In this document: in pieces, positions 34,702 to 44,294 of the stretch
Layout: every line of letters starts with the position of its first letter
Position numbering within the stretch: position 1 is the stretch's first letter
NCBI RefSeq assembly: GCF_002980575.1
Contig: NZ_PVBS01000002.1
Location: forward strand, 620,001 to 684,000
DNA length: 64,000 nucleotides
DNA from: Sphingobacterium gobiense
GTDB taxonomy: Bacteria; Bacteroidota; Bacteroidia; Sphingobacteriales; Sphingobacteriaceae
Direction: 5' to 3'
Program-made: the position numbers and the translations under genes
Notes under the pieces: model-generated
Database searches by the model: none
Told to the model about the DNA's origin: nothing
The model's input: the letters and a program-made list of their open reading frames with translations, nothing else

Positions 34702-36540
34702 ATGAGTGATAAAAAGATGAGAGCAGCGATATTAGGAATTACCTTGTTATGTGCGTCGTATGGTGCCATGGCACAAGATACGATGAAATACGTAGGAAAG
34801 ACCCTGTCAAACGTAGACTATCACCACGGGCAATTGAAACCCGTTGTGGGAACACACAATATACAGACTTTCCGAGCAAGCAGAGCGTATCCCGAACGAG
34901 CGGGCGGACACGATTTCACCTATAATCATCAGCCGTTTTTAGCGTACTGGAATGAAACGTATTATTTACAGTTTTTAGGTAACCCTGTAGGGGAGCATAT
35001 CGGCAAAGGTAAATCCGTACTCCAAACCTCCAAGGATGGCTATAACTGGTCGGATCCTGTCGAGCTTTTTCCACCTTATCCGGTGCCGGAAGGTTTTAGC
35101 AAACCGGGCAGAACTGATAAAGCTGGGAAGGACTTGTATGCAATTATGCATCAGCGTATGGGTTTTTATACCGCTAAAAATGGCAAACTGTTAACTATTG
35201 GATATTACGGGGTAGCGCTCGATGCAAAAGATAGCCCCAACGACGGACATGGCGTGGGACGCGTCGTCCGAGAAATTAAGAAAGACGGTTCGTTCGGGCC
35301 TATTTATTTCATTCGTTTTAATTCTTCGTTTGACCAAAAGTTAGCAATATACCCCCTGTATACCAAGAGTAAAGACAAGGCATTTGTGCAGGCATGCAAA
35401 GAGCTGATGGAGCAACCCCTGCAAATGCAACAGTGGGTAGAAGAGGCCGATCGTGACGATCCTTTGATTCCTTACAATCGTCCGCTAAAGGCGTTTGCTT
35501 ATTATACGTTGGATAACGGCGATGTGGTGGGTATGTGGAAGCATGCGCTGACATCGGTAAGTAAAGATAAAGGCAAAACTTGGGCGTACAATCCTTTGCG
35601 TGCACCAGGTTTTGTAAACAGTAACGCTAAAATATGGGGCCAACGGACATCCGATAATCGCTTTGCCACTGTTTACAACCCATCGGAGTTTCGTTGGCCT
35701 TTAGCAGTATCCACAAGCAACGACGGCTTGACCTATACCGATTTGCTATTGATCAACGGTGAAATCACCACCATGCGCTACGGCGGTAACTATAAGTCGT
35801 ATGGACCACAGTACCCGAGAGGTATACAGGAGGGAAACGGCGTGCCGCCAGACGGTAATATGTGGGTGACGTACAGCATAAACAAAGAAGATATGTGGGT
35901 ATCGAAAGTGCCGGTACCGATTACTGCCGTCGTTAAGGATAATGTACATGACGATTTTTCGAAAAATGCAACCGAGATATTCAACCAATGGAATATATAT
36001 AGCCCCCTATGGGCATCAGCCAAGTTAGAAGACGATGCTTTGATGCTACGGGACAGAGATAAGTTTGACTATGCGAAAGCTGAACGGGTAATTGCATCTT
36101 CGGAAAAAGTAAAAATTGCTTTTACGGTTATACCGCAACAGGCGGATCACGGCAGCTTGCAGATCGAGCTTGTCAATGATTTAGGACAAGCGGCGGCCCG
36201 TATGGTGTTTGATGCAGATGGACAGATTAAAAACAAGGCCGGTTATCGGATGTCTGGCTTACAACCTTATGACGCCGGAAAAACCTATCATATCGAGTTG
36301 ACGGTAGATGTACAGACACGTTCCTATCAAGTTAACATCAACGGAACAGAAAAAGGAACGCGTTTGTTTTTCCAGCCGGTTAGTGAGATTAGTCGCGTAT
36401 CGTTTCGGACAGGAGATGTCCGCCGTTACCCAGATGCCGATACACCAACGGATCAGGATTTTGATGTGGAAGATGCTGATGGCGTAGATAAAGAGGCTGC
36501 TTACGGGATTACTTCCTTTAGTGCAGAGACGTTAGATTAA
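34702..36540 (+). CDS. BNR-repeat propeller protein with C-terminal jelly-roll-like domain
   Basis: 612 residues, signal peptide ending YGAMAQ. The N-terminal ~410 residues carry Asp-box-like repeats (TSKDGYNWSDP, VSKDKGKTWAYNP, TSNDGLTYTDL), as in sialidase-fold proteins. The C-terminal region (about 415-570) looks like a concanavalin-like sandwich (HIELTVDVQTRSYQVNINGTE), followed by an acidic tail (DADTPTDQDFDVEDADG). No Arg triad could be assigned, so sialidase activity is doubtful. In this context it may remove an acidic or rhamnosyl pectin decoration (inference). It lies six bases after the GH43 gene. Confidence 0.65.
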   Translation: MSDKKMRAAILGITLLCASYGAMAQDTMKYVGKTLSNVDYHHGQLKPVVGTHNIQTFRASRAYPERAGGHDFTYNHQPFLAYWNETYYLQFLGNPVGEHIGKGKSVLQTSKDGYNWSDPVELFPPYPVPEGFSKPGRTDKAGKDLYAIMHQRMGFYTAKNGKLLTIGYYGVALDAKDSPNDGHGVGRVVREIKKDGSFGPIYFIRFNSSFDQKLAIYPLYTKSKDKAFVQACKELMEQPLQMQQWVEEADRDDPLIPYNRPLKAFAYYTLDNGDVVGMWKHALTSVSKDKGKTWAYNPLRAPGFVNSNAKIWGQRTSDNRFATVYNPSEFRWPLAVSTSNDGLTYTDLLLINGEITTMRYGGNYKSYGPQYPRGIQEGNGVPPDGNMWVTYSINKEDMWVSKVPVPITAVVKDNVHDDFSKNATEIFNQWNIYSPLWASAKLEDDALMLRDRDKFDYAKAERVIASSEKVKIAFTVIPQQADHGSLQIELVNDLGQAAARMVFDADGQIKNKAGYRMSGLQPYDAGKTYHIELTVDVQTRSYQVNINGTEKGTRLFFQPVSEISRVSFRTGDVRRYPDADTPTDQDFDVEDADGVDKEAAYGITSFSAETLD

Positions 36541-36565
36541 TAATCATATGCAGAGACTGTAGGGT

Positions 36566-38008
36566 ATGTTGATAAGAAAATTACTATTTGTTTGTTGTTT
36601 GTGGGTGCTGATACTGCAGCCGTCCTTCGCGGAGGTCCTGCTGCCGAATATTTTTGCACATCACATGGTTTTGCAACGTAATCAACCTGTAGTTATTTTC
36701 GGTACAGCTAGCCAAGGGGAAAAGATCACGGTTAGCTTTGATAGGCAGGTGCTGCGCACGATGGCTGATGCGCAGGGAAACTGGAAGGTTTCGCTAAAAC
36801 CGATGGCAGCAAACGCCGTAGGACAGGATCTTGTAATTGCCGGAGAAAATACCATCACCTTGCACGATGTACTGGTAGGTGAGGTTTGGCTATGCTCGGG
36901 GCAATCCAATATGGAATACCAGATGCGGAAATTGGCTAAACTATCGGCTCCGGAAAAGGATGCTTATTTCCCGAAGAATGCGGTGGAGGAAGCGAATAAT
37001 CCAAATATACGGCTCTTTCTCGTTCGTCGGAAATCCCTAGCAAGACCAAATGGGCAATATAATGGCTGGGCGGTAGCGCAAGGTGCTGCATTACGCCAGT
37101 TTTCTGCCGTAGGTTACTTCTTTGCGAAAAACCTACAGGAGGAGCTGGATGTGCCGGTAGGTGTTATTTCTTCTTCGCAGAGCGGAAGCCGTATTGAACC
37201 TTGGCTGCCTGAGCAGGCGCTGCGCGAAGAACCGTATTTTCACGGAAAAGAATTAACAGGAGACCCGGGTAAGTTTTTTGATACGATGATTGCCCCCCTC
37301 GCACCGTATACTATGAAAGGTTTTCTTTGGTATCAAGGGGAATCGAATGTTTTTCTCCAGGAGAATATCAGCTATGCCTACAAACAGAAAGTGTTGATTG
37401 AAAGTTGGCGCAAGCTTTGGAATGACAACAACCTGCCGTTTTATTTTACGCAGATTGTTCCTTTCCTATATTCCTTGGATGAACAAGGAAAAGAACGCAT
37501 GGCGCGCACGGTATTACCCGAATTTTGGGAAGCACAGAGCCTCCTGCTCCAGTTACCACATACCGGACGTGTCACAACAACCGACCTAGTGGATCATATT
37601 ACCGATCTGCATCCGTCTTACAAATGGGAAATTGGTCGTCGGCTGGCTTTGCAAGCTTTGGCAAAAACCTGTCATAAGCCGATAGAAGCAGACGGACCGA
37701 CTTTTCAGAAAGTACGTCTAAAAGGGGGCAAAGCGCACGTCTATTTTGATCATGCCAAAGGCCTACATGCACGTGATGGCAAGTCGTTGTCGTGTTTTGA
37801 GGTCGCAGGTAAGGATGGTATTTTCGTGAACGCAGCGGCCAAGCTTAAAGGAGACATGGTCGAGCTAACCGCCCCTTCTATAAAAAAAATTACCGAAATA
37901 CGTTTTGCTTGGGACGAAGCGGCGCAGCCTAATCTAGTTAATGAGGCCGGACTTCCGGCTCTATCTTTCCGTAGCAATAATCCGTACCAAAAACTGAAAT
38001 TAAATTAA
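36566..38008 (+). CDS. SASA-family (sialate O-acetylesterase-like) esterase
   Basis: 480 residues, signal peptide to about residue 22 (QPSFA). An Ig-like domain (LPNIFAHHMVLQRNQPVVIFGTA) precedes an SGNH-type esterase domain with nucleophile S114 in LCSGQSNMEYQM. Other block residues are GYFFAKNLQEEL, GVISSSQSGSRIEPW, KGFLWYQGESN and DLVDHITDLHPSYK, the last holding the likely Asp/His pair. The family hydrolyses acetyl esters; in pectin PULs the target would be acetylated galacturonic acid, rhamnose or RG-II sugars. It sits between the BNR protein and GH2 in the same operon. Confidence 0.85.
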   Translation: MLIRKLLFVCCLWVLILQPSFAEVLLPNIFAHHMVLQRNQPVVIFGTASQGEKITVSFDRQVLRTMADAQGNWKVSLKPMAANAVGQDLVIAGENTITLHDVLVGEVWLCSGQSNMEYQMRKLAKLSAPEKDAYFPKNAVEEANNPNIRLFLVRRKSLARPNGQYNGWAVAQGAALRQFSAVGYFFAKNLQEELDVPVGVISSSQSGSRIEPWLPEQALREEPYFHGKELTGDPGKFFDTMIAPLAPYTMKGFLWYQGESNVFLQENISYAYKQKVLIESWRKLWNDNNLPFYFTQIVPFLYSLDEQGKERMARTVLPEFWEAQSLLLQLPHTGRVTTTDLVDHITDLHPSYKWEIGRRLALQALAKTCHKPIEADGPTFQKVRLKGGKAHVYFDHAKGLHARDGKSLSCFEVAGKDGIFVNAAAKLKGDMVELTAPSIKKITEIRFAWDEAAQPNLVNEAGLPALSFRSNNPYQKLKLN

Positions 38009-38020
38009 CGCGAAAACACC

Positions 38021-40792
38021 ATGAAATTATACATATCCACCATATTATTGACATTTTTTGCACATCTGACGATACATGCACAGGAAACGGCTCGGAAATA
38101 CCTTTCTGGTACCGGAAAAGATGACACCGTATTGTGGGATTTTTTTGTTACGGATGGTATGAAGGCGGGAAAATGGTCGAAAATTCCAGTGCCCTCCAAT
38201 TGGGAACTGCATGGTTTTGGCAAATACAATTATGGGTTTGACAAAGAAGAAAAAAAAGGGAAAGAGAAAGGGCTTTATAAATATACATTTACCGTAGATA
38301 AAGCATGGAAAGGACAGGTGGTGAACCTGGTCTTCGAAGGCGTGATGACTGATGCGGAAGTGAAGGTAAATGGAACGTCGGCAGGAGAGATTCATCAGGG
38401 ATCTTTCTATGTATTTAAATACGATGTTTCGAAACTATTAAACTACAAAGGAGAGAATCTGTTGGAAGTGACCGTAGCGAAGCATTCGGAGAATAAGTCG
38501 GTGAATGCGGCAGAACGGGAAGCGGACTATTGGATATTTGGCGGTATTTATCGTCCGGTTTATTTGGAAGCACTACCACAAAGTCATATACACCGGGTAT
38601 CGATCGACGCGAAAGCAGACGGCCAGTTTCGTAGTATGGTAGAAAGAAGTGGTGAAGCAGACGAAATTCAAATCCAAATAACCGATTCGAATGGTCGGCC
38701 CTATGGCGATAAGCTATCCGCACGTTTTCAAGAGGATAAAACCGAACTGAAAGGTCAGTTTTCCGATCCCGATTTATGGTCTTCCGAATTTCCTAATCTT
38801 TATCAAGCGCATATTTCATTGTGGAGAAAAGGAAAGAAAGTACATGAAAAGATACAGAAATTTGGTTTTAGGACGGTCGAAGTGAAAGAACGCGACGGTG
38901 TGTATATCAATGGTGTAAAAATTAAATTTAAGGGGGTAAACAGGCATTCCTTTCATCCTGAATCAGGCCGAACAACAAGCAAAGCAATCAGCATTCACGA
39001 TGTGAAGCTGATCAAGGAAATGAATATGAATGCCGTCCGGATGGCACACTACCCGCCCGACAATCATTTTCTAGAAGTGTGTGATTCTTTGGGTTTGTAT
39101 GTAATGAATGAGCTTGGCGGTTGGCATGGCCATTACGATACACCAACAGGCACAAAGCTTCTGACAGAGATGATGGTGGTATCGGAAAACCATCCTTCGA
39201 TTATTTTTTGGGCGAACGGGAATGAGGGGGGACACAATCCGGAGTTGGACAGTATCTTTTTTACCAATGATATTCAAAAACGCCCATTGATCTATCCTTG
39301 GGCGGTATACGGTGGTTTCGAAACAACGCACTACCGGGAATATAATTACGGGATAGGAACTTATGACCACGGTCGTAATATTGTTATGCCGACCGAATTT
39401 TTACACGGTATGTGGGACGGCGGTCACGGTGCAGGAATCGAAGATTATTGGAAAGCGATGTGGGCGAACCCCTTATCTGCCGGAGGCTTCCTTTGGGATT
39501 TTCAAGATCAGGGTCTAGTAAGAACGGATAAAGACAATATCATCGATACCGATGGCAACCACGGTGCTGACGGTATCGTGGGGCCTTATTATGAAAAAGA
39601 GGGTAGTTTCTATACCATCAAGGAAGTCTGGAGTCCTATTTTCTTCGAAAAGAGGGAAATGACCGCCGGCTTTGATGGTGCATTTCATATCGAGAACCGA
39701 TACGCTTTTACGAATACCAACCAATGTTCGTTCAGTTACGAATTAAAGAAGCTAGGACAATATGGGGAAAGCAAAGGAAGTCAAACCGGAACAATCCCTG
39801 CTCCAGCTATCGAGCCGTATCATCGAGGTGTTTTAAAGCTGGACTTTCCGGCAGACTGGCAAGATTACGACGTGTTGTACATTACAGCAAAAGATGTAAA
39901 CGGTCTGGAAATTTATACATGGAGTTTTCCGATAAGTCGTCCGAACCAAGTGGCAGCGAATTTTCTGCAAACAACCGGAGACGCGGTAAACGTGGAAGAA
40001 ACAGCTTCCAATTTTGTGGTTTCTGCAAACGGTGTTACGGTACGCATCAATAAAGAAAATGGCTTATTGGAAGAGGTCAGAAATGCGAAAGGTACCATCC
40101 CTTTTAACAACGGGCCTACTATACAGGAAGCTGTCACCAATTTCAAGAATTTCACGGTTAAGCAAGAGGACGATAAAGTAGTGATTGCGTCAACGTTCGA
40201 TAAGAAAGAAAGCTATAATACATTGACATGGGAGATTTACGCATCGGGACAAGTGAAAATGCATGTACAGTACTTTCCGCAAGAATACTTTACCAAATTC
40301 GTGGGAGTCAATTTCTCGTTTCCCGAGGATAAAATGAAAGGTGTGGAATACATGGGCATGGGGCCTTACCGGGTGTGGAAAAATCGGATGAAAGGCAATC
40401 AGTTTGGCGTATGGAAGAAAGATTATAATGACGCGGCAACGGGTGAGATCCCGTTTGAATATCCGGAATTCAAAGGATACCACAGTAATATGTATTGGAC
40501 GAAGTTCATTACGGATGAGCAGTCGTTTTTGGTATTCACCGATAGAGAAGATGTATTCTTACGGTTGTTTACGCCACGGGAGCAACAAGACACCGACTGG
40601 AAGAACATGGAGCCGACTTTTCCGAACGGAGACATCTCTTTTATGAATGGTATTTCTGCAATCGGTACGAAGACGCAAAAGCCGGAGACGACGGGACCAA
40701 TGGGTATGAAGCACGTGTATTATGATTTTGAGAAAGAGCCGATCCGTGCCTTACATATGGTGCTGTATTTTGATTTCTCGGTCCAAAAGTAA
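38021..40792 (+). CDS. GH2 family beta-glycosidase (LacZ-like)
   Basis: 923 residues, signal peptide MKLYISTILLTFFAHLTIHAQ. Domain order is that of GH2: sugar-binding jelly roll (PVPSNWELHGFGKYNYGF), Ig-like domain, then a TIM barrel with VNRHSFHPESGRT, acid/base E402 in WANGNEGG and candidate nucleophile E459 in MPTEFLHG, followed by C-terminal domains including a beta-galactosidase small-chain-like region (YFTKFVGVNFSFPED, GMGPYRVW). Activity could be beta-galactosidase, beta-glucuronidase or alpha-L-arabinopyranosidase, all relevant to pectin side chains; the sequence alone does not decide. Periplasmic. Confidence 0.9.
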   Translation: MKLYISTILLTFFAHLTIHAQETARKYLSGTGKDDTVLWDFFVTDGMKAGKWSKIPVPSNWELHGFGKYNYGFDKEEKKGKEKGLYKYTFTVDKAWKGQVVNLVFEGVMTDAEVKVNGTSAGEIHQGSFYVFKYDVSKLLNYKGENLLEVTVAKHSENKSVNAAEREADYWIFGGIYRPVYLEALPQSHIHRVSIDAKADGQFRSMVERSGEADEIQIQITDSNGRPYGDKLSARFQEDKTELKGQFSDPDLWSSEFPNLYQAHISLWRKGKKVHEKIQKFGFRTVEVKERDGVYINGVKIKFKGVNRHSFHPESGRTTSKAISIHDVKLIKEMNMNAVRMAHYPPDNHFLEVCDSLGLYVMNELGGWHGHYDTPTGTKLLTEMMVVSENHPSIIFWANGNEGGHNPELDSIFFTNDIQKRPLIYPWAVYGGFETTHYREYNYGIGTYDHGRNIVMPTEFLHGMWDGGHGAGIEDYWKAMWANPLSAGGFLWDFQDQGLVRTDKDNIIDTDGNHGADGIVGPYYEKEGSFYTIKEVWSPIFFEKREMTAGFDGAFHIENRYAFTNTNQCSFSYELKKLGQYGESKGSQTGTIPAPAIEPYHRGVLKLDFPADWQDYDVLYITAKDVNGLEIYTWSFPISRPNQVAANFLQTTGDAVNVEETASNFVVSANGVTVRINKENGLLEEVRNAKGTIPFNNGPTIQEAVTNFKNFTVKQEDDKVVIASTFDKKESYNTLTWEIYASGQVKMHVQYFPQEYFTKFVGVNFSFPEDKMKGVEYMGMGPYRVWKNRMKGNQFGVWKKDYNDAATGEIPFEYPEFKGYHSNMYWTKFITDEQSFLVFTDREDVFLRLFTPREQQDTDWKNMEPTFPNGDISFMNGISAIGTKTQKPETTGPMGMKHVYYDFEKEPIRALHMVLYFDFSVQK

Positions 40793-40821
40793 AGAAATAA
40801 CGTAATGAACCCCACATGATC

Positions 40822-40858
40822 AAAATAATCATTAAACGCTTATGGGAATGATTATTTT
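40822..40858. repeat. AT-rich inverted repeat between GH2 and GH78
   Basis: A 12-bp perfect stem (AAAATAATCATT, 40822-40833, pairing with 40847-40858) has a 13-base loop and lies in the largest gap (111 bp) of the 29-55 kb gene run. It is too AT-rich for a classic terminator. It may be an operator or an mRNA processing or stability site for the downstream segment. Confidence 0.5.
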
Positions 40859-40903
40859 AATCGTCAAAGGCTCCATCTGACAGATAAAAACGAAAAATAA
40901 CAG

Positions 40904-43645
40904 ATGAAAGGAATAGTCAAGATAACAGGGATGCTCGTTTGGTTGTGTTTAAGCTTAGCAGCTTTTGCCCAACCCCGTGTGGACGTACTGCGGTGTGAAC
41001 TGTTGACCAATCCAATTGGTATAGATAAGACAAACCCCAGGTTAAGCTGGCAAATTCGTGCGGATGAACGAAATGTTGTCCAGACGGCATATCATATTCT
41101 GGTGGCATCTTCTCCTGAAAAACTGGCACAGCATATCGGCGACCTATGGGATTCAGGTAAACAAATATCCGATAATTCTATTTCCGTGTTCTATGATGGG
41201 AAAGCATTAAAGAGTGACACGGAGGTTTTTTGGAAAGTAAAAGTCTCCACCAATCAAGGAGAATCCGAGTGGTCGGCACCAGCGTCATGGCGGGTAGGGC
41301 TATTGTATTATAAGGATTGGAATCGACGGTGGATCGGGTTTGATGGATACTTCGACAGTGATGACAAAGACGCTGGTTACCTTAGTGCACGCTATTTCAG
41401 AAAGGAGATTTCTCTAACAAAAGAAGTGCAGCAAGCAACAGCCTACATCATGGGGCTCGGCTTATACGAGCTGTATATCGATGGCAAGAAGATAGGCGAT
41501 CAGGTGCTAGCACCGGGTTTAACCGATTATACCAAAAATGTCAAATACAACGTGTTCGATGTTACGGAATCACTTCGCGGCGAGGAACACGCATTGGGCG
41601 TGATATTAGGAAACGGACGCTACTATGCGATACGACAGGAAAAGCCGTATAAAGTGAAAAACTTTGGGTTCCCAAAAATGCAGATGCAGATTCGGGTTAC
41701 GTATACCGACGGATCACAGCAGACGATACATACCGATGATACGTGGAAAGGTACGACGGAAGGACCGATCCTGTCCAATAACGAATACGATGGGGAGATT
41801 TATGACGCACGTAAGGAATTACGAGATTGGGCAACGGTGGGTTATGATGACGGTGCATGGAGAACAGCGGAATACGTACAAGAACCCGGAGGGAACTACG
41901 AAGCACAGCTAAATCGGAACATGAAAGTGATGCAAGATCTCAAAGCGGTCTCTATCACAACAAAAGGGGATGGTAAGTATATTATTGATTACGGACAGAA
42001 TTTCTCGGGATGGGTGAAGATGCGTGTGCAGGGTGAAAGCGGAGCGAAAGTGACCTTGCGCTTTGCCGAATCATTAAATGAAGATGGTACGCTGTTTCGC
42101 GACAACCTGCGGGCTGCAAAGGCAACGGATGTCTACGTTTTAAAAGGCGACGGCGTAGAAGAATGGGAACCTCGCTTTACTTATCACGGGTTCCGGTATG
42201 TGGAGGTAGAGGGGTACCCCGGAGAGGCACTTACGGACAATTTTGTAGGACGTTTGGTATACGATGAAATGGAGACCGTGGGATCGTTTAGCTCATCCAA
42301 TGGATTATTGAATCAGATATATACCAACGCTTGGTGGGGAATCGCTTCCAATTACAAAAGTATTCCGGTAGACTGTCCGCAACGGAACGAACGCCAAGCT
42401 TGGCTTGGCGACCGTCCAATCAGCGCTTACGGAGAAAATTTCATGTTCGATAATGCGAATTTCTATTTCAAATGGTTAGAAGATATTCGGCTCTCTCAAA
42501 AGGAAGATGGTGCAATACCGGATGTCGCGCCGGCTTTCTGGCGGTATTATAGTGATAATATGACTTGGCCGGGGACGTATCTGATTATAGCAGATATGCT
42601 TTATCAACAGACTGGAGATATACGCGTGTTGCAAGACCATTATCCGGCCATGAAACGCTGGATGCATTATATGCAGGCGCGTTATATGGACGATGAAGGG
42701 ATTATCACCAAGGATAGCTACGGAGACTGGTGTGCGCCGCCTGCAACCATAGACGAAGGACGCGGGAAGAGTGCAGACAAGAAGTATCCAAACCCACTCT
42801 TGTCAACAGCATACTACTATCATTTGTTGAACATGATGGCGCGCTTTTCGGAACTTAACGAAAACGGACAGGACCGAGTAGCCTTCGAGCAGGCCGCCGA
42901 AAAAATGAAAGAAAATTTTAATAAGCGGTTTTACCACGCGGCGGGCTATTACGGCAAAAATACGCTGACTGAGAATTTATTGGCGATGTACTTCGGCTTG
43001 GTAGAAGACGAGAATAAGGAAAAGCTGGCTGATAGGATTGTAACGATTATCGAAAAGGAAAATAACGGACACTTGAGTACAGGCGTGGTGGGAACACAAT
43101 GGATTATGCGCACGTTGACCGATATGGGACGTTCCGATTTGGCGTATAAACTAGCCACCAATACGTCCTATCCGTCGTGGGGTTATATGATTGAACACGG
43201 TGCGACAACGATTTGGGAACTATGGAATGGCAATACAGCCCATCCAAGAATGAACTCGCAAAACCACGTCATGATGCTGGGTGATTTGATTGTGTGGTAT
43301 TACGAAAACCTGGCTGGTATTAAATCCGAAGAAAATGGGTTCCAAGCCATCGTGATGAAACCGGAGCTGATTGCCGGCTTGGATCATGTGGATGCTAGGT
43401 ACAAGAGCTTATATGGCGAAATTGCCTCAAACTGGACAAAACATAAATCTGCCTTTGAATGGAAGATCGTCATTCCAGAAAACGCGAAAGCCGTGGTGTA
43501 TCTACCTGCAAAAGAAATATCGTCGATTACCGAAGGCAACAAAAAATTAAGTACGCATAAAGATATCAACATACTGTCAGCGGATGCGGATAGGGTGAAG
43601 ATAGCGATCGGGTCGGGAACTTATCAATTCAAAACTAAATTATAA
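40904..43645 (+). CDS. GH78 alpha-L-rhamnosidase
   Basis: 913 residues, signal peptide ending LAAFAQ. GH78 layout: Ig-like N domain (LLTNPIGIDKTNPRLSWQI), beta-sandwich with KDWNRRWIGFDG and MGLGLYELYIDGKKIGDQVLAPG, then an (alpha/alpha)6 barrel with D490-CPQRNER (E496 as candidate general acid) and WGYMIEHGATTIWELWNG (E772 as candidate base). The C-terminal sandwich ends TYQFKTKL. It inverts and releases terminal alpha-L-rhamnose from rhamnogalacturonan or RG-II side chains. It follows the operon's largest gap and a hairpin. Confidence 0.93.
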   Translation: MKGIVKITGMLVWLCLSLAAFAQPRVDVLRCELLTNPIGIDKTNPRLSWQIRADERNVVQTAYHILVASSPEKLAQHIGDLWDSGKQISDNSISVFYDGKALKSDTEVFWKVKVSTNQGESEWSAPASWRVGLLYYKDWNRRWIGFDGYFDSDDKDAGYLSARYFRKEISLTKEVQQATAYIMGLGLYELYIDGKKIGDQVLAPGLTDYTKNVKYNVFDVTESLRGEEHALGVILGNGRYYAIRQEKPYKVKNFGFPKMQMQIRVTYTDGSQQTIHTDDTWKGTTEGPILSNNEYDGEIYDARKELRDWATVGYDDGAWRTAEYVQEPGGNYEAQLNRNMKVMQDLKAVSITTKGDGKYIIDYGQNFSGWVKMRVQGESGAKVTLRFAESLNEDGTLFRDNLRAAKATDVYVLKGDGVEEWEPRFTYHGFRYVEVEGYPGEALTDNFVGRLVYDEMETVGSFSSSNGLLNQIYTNAWWGIASNYKSIPVDCPQRNERQAWLGDRPISAYGENFMFDNANFYFKWLEDIRLSQKEDGAIPDVAPAFWRYYSDNMTWPGTYLIIADMLYQQTGDIRVLQDHYPAMKRWMHYMQARYMDDEGIITKDSYGDWCAPPATIDEGRGKSADKKYPNPLLSTAYYYHLLNMMARFSELNENGQDRVAFEQAAEKMKENFNKRFYHAAGYYGKNTLTENLLAMYFGLVEDENKEKLADRIVTIIEKENNGHLSTGVVGTQWIMRTLTDMGRSDLAYKLATNTSYPSWGYMIEHGATTIWELWNGNTAHPRMNSQNHVMMLGDLIVWYYENLAGIKSEENGFQAIVMKPELIAGLDHVDARYKSLYGEIASNWTKHKSAFEWKIVIPENAKAVVYLPAKEISSITEGNKKLSTHKDINILSADADRVKIAIGSGTYQFKTKL

Positions 43646-43649
43646 ACAC

Positions 43650-44294
43650 ATGAAAAAGATATTTATTATTTTTCTTCTGAGCTTTTTAGCCGTGAATTTA
43701 CAGGCCCAGGATAATACAGGAGAACAGAAACGGGCTGCTGAGTGGAGTGCCGCGCTTGAACTTAACGACACTAGAAAAGAAGAGCGGGTAAAGACGTTAA
43801 TCTTTAACCATCTGGTTGCCGTTAAAGATTGGCATAATAGTCATCCAGCAAGCACTGTTCCAGCAGGAATTAATCCTTTAACCGGTCAGAAATTGAGTGA
43901 GCTCGATAGAACCATTATTGCCGACTCGGCTATGCCAGAGACCGTTCATAAAACCTTAATGGATGGTTTAAGCGAAGAATTGGATACTGCTCAAGTGACT
44001 TTTATATTAGACAAATACACCATTGGTAAGGTTGATTTTACAATGAAGGGTTATAAAGCCATTGTGCCCGATTTAACCACGGAAGAGGAAAAAGTGATCA
44101 GAGCTAATTTGGAAGAGGCGAGGGAAATGGCGATCGACTACAAAAACATGAAGCAGATCTCTGCCATTTTCGAGATTTATAAAACCAAATCAGAGCAATA
44201 TTTGAACGCCAACGGCAGAAGTTGGAGGCAGTTATATAAAGATTACGTGAATAAGGCTAAAGCCGAAAAAGCAAGAAAATCAAATGAAAAATAA
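43650..44294 (+). CDS. DUF3826 family protein
   Basis: 214 residues, signal peptide to LQAQ. The mature protein is helical: KRAAEWSAALELNDTRKEERVKTLI, an AVKDWHN segment, YTIGKVDFTMKGYKAIVPDLTTEEEKVIRANLEEAREMAIDY-type C-half (only parts quoted) and a basic end. I recognise the DUF3826 pattern, a secreted family of Bacteroidota and Planctomycetes found beside pectin and other glycan genes, of unknown function. It starts four bases after the GH78 gene and overlaps the next gene by 11 bases, so it is firmly in the operon. Confidence 0.75.
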   Translation: MKKIFIIFLLSFLAVNLQAQDNTGEQKRAAEWSAALELNDTRKEERVKTLIFNHLVAVKDWHNSHPASTVPAGINPLTGQKLSELDRTIIADSAMPETVHKTLMDGLSEELDTAQVTFILDKYTIGKVDFTMKGYKAIVPDLTTEEEKVIRANLEEAREMAIDYKNMKQISAIFEIYKTKSEQYLNANGRSWRQLYKDYVNKAKAEKARKSNEK

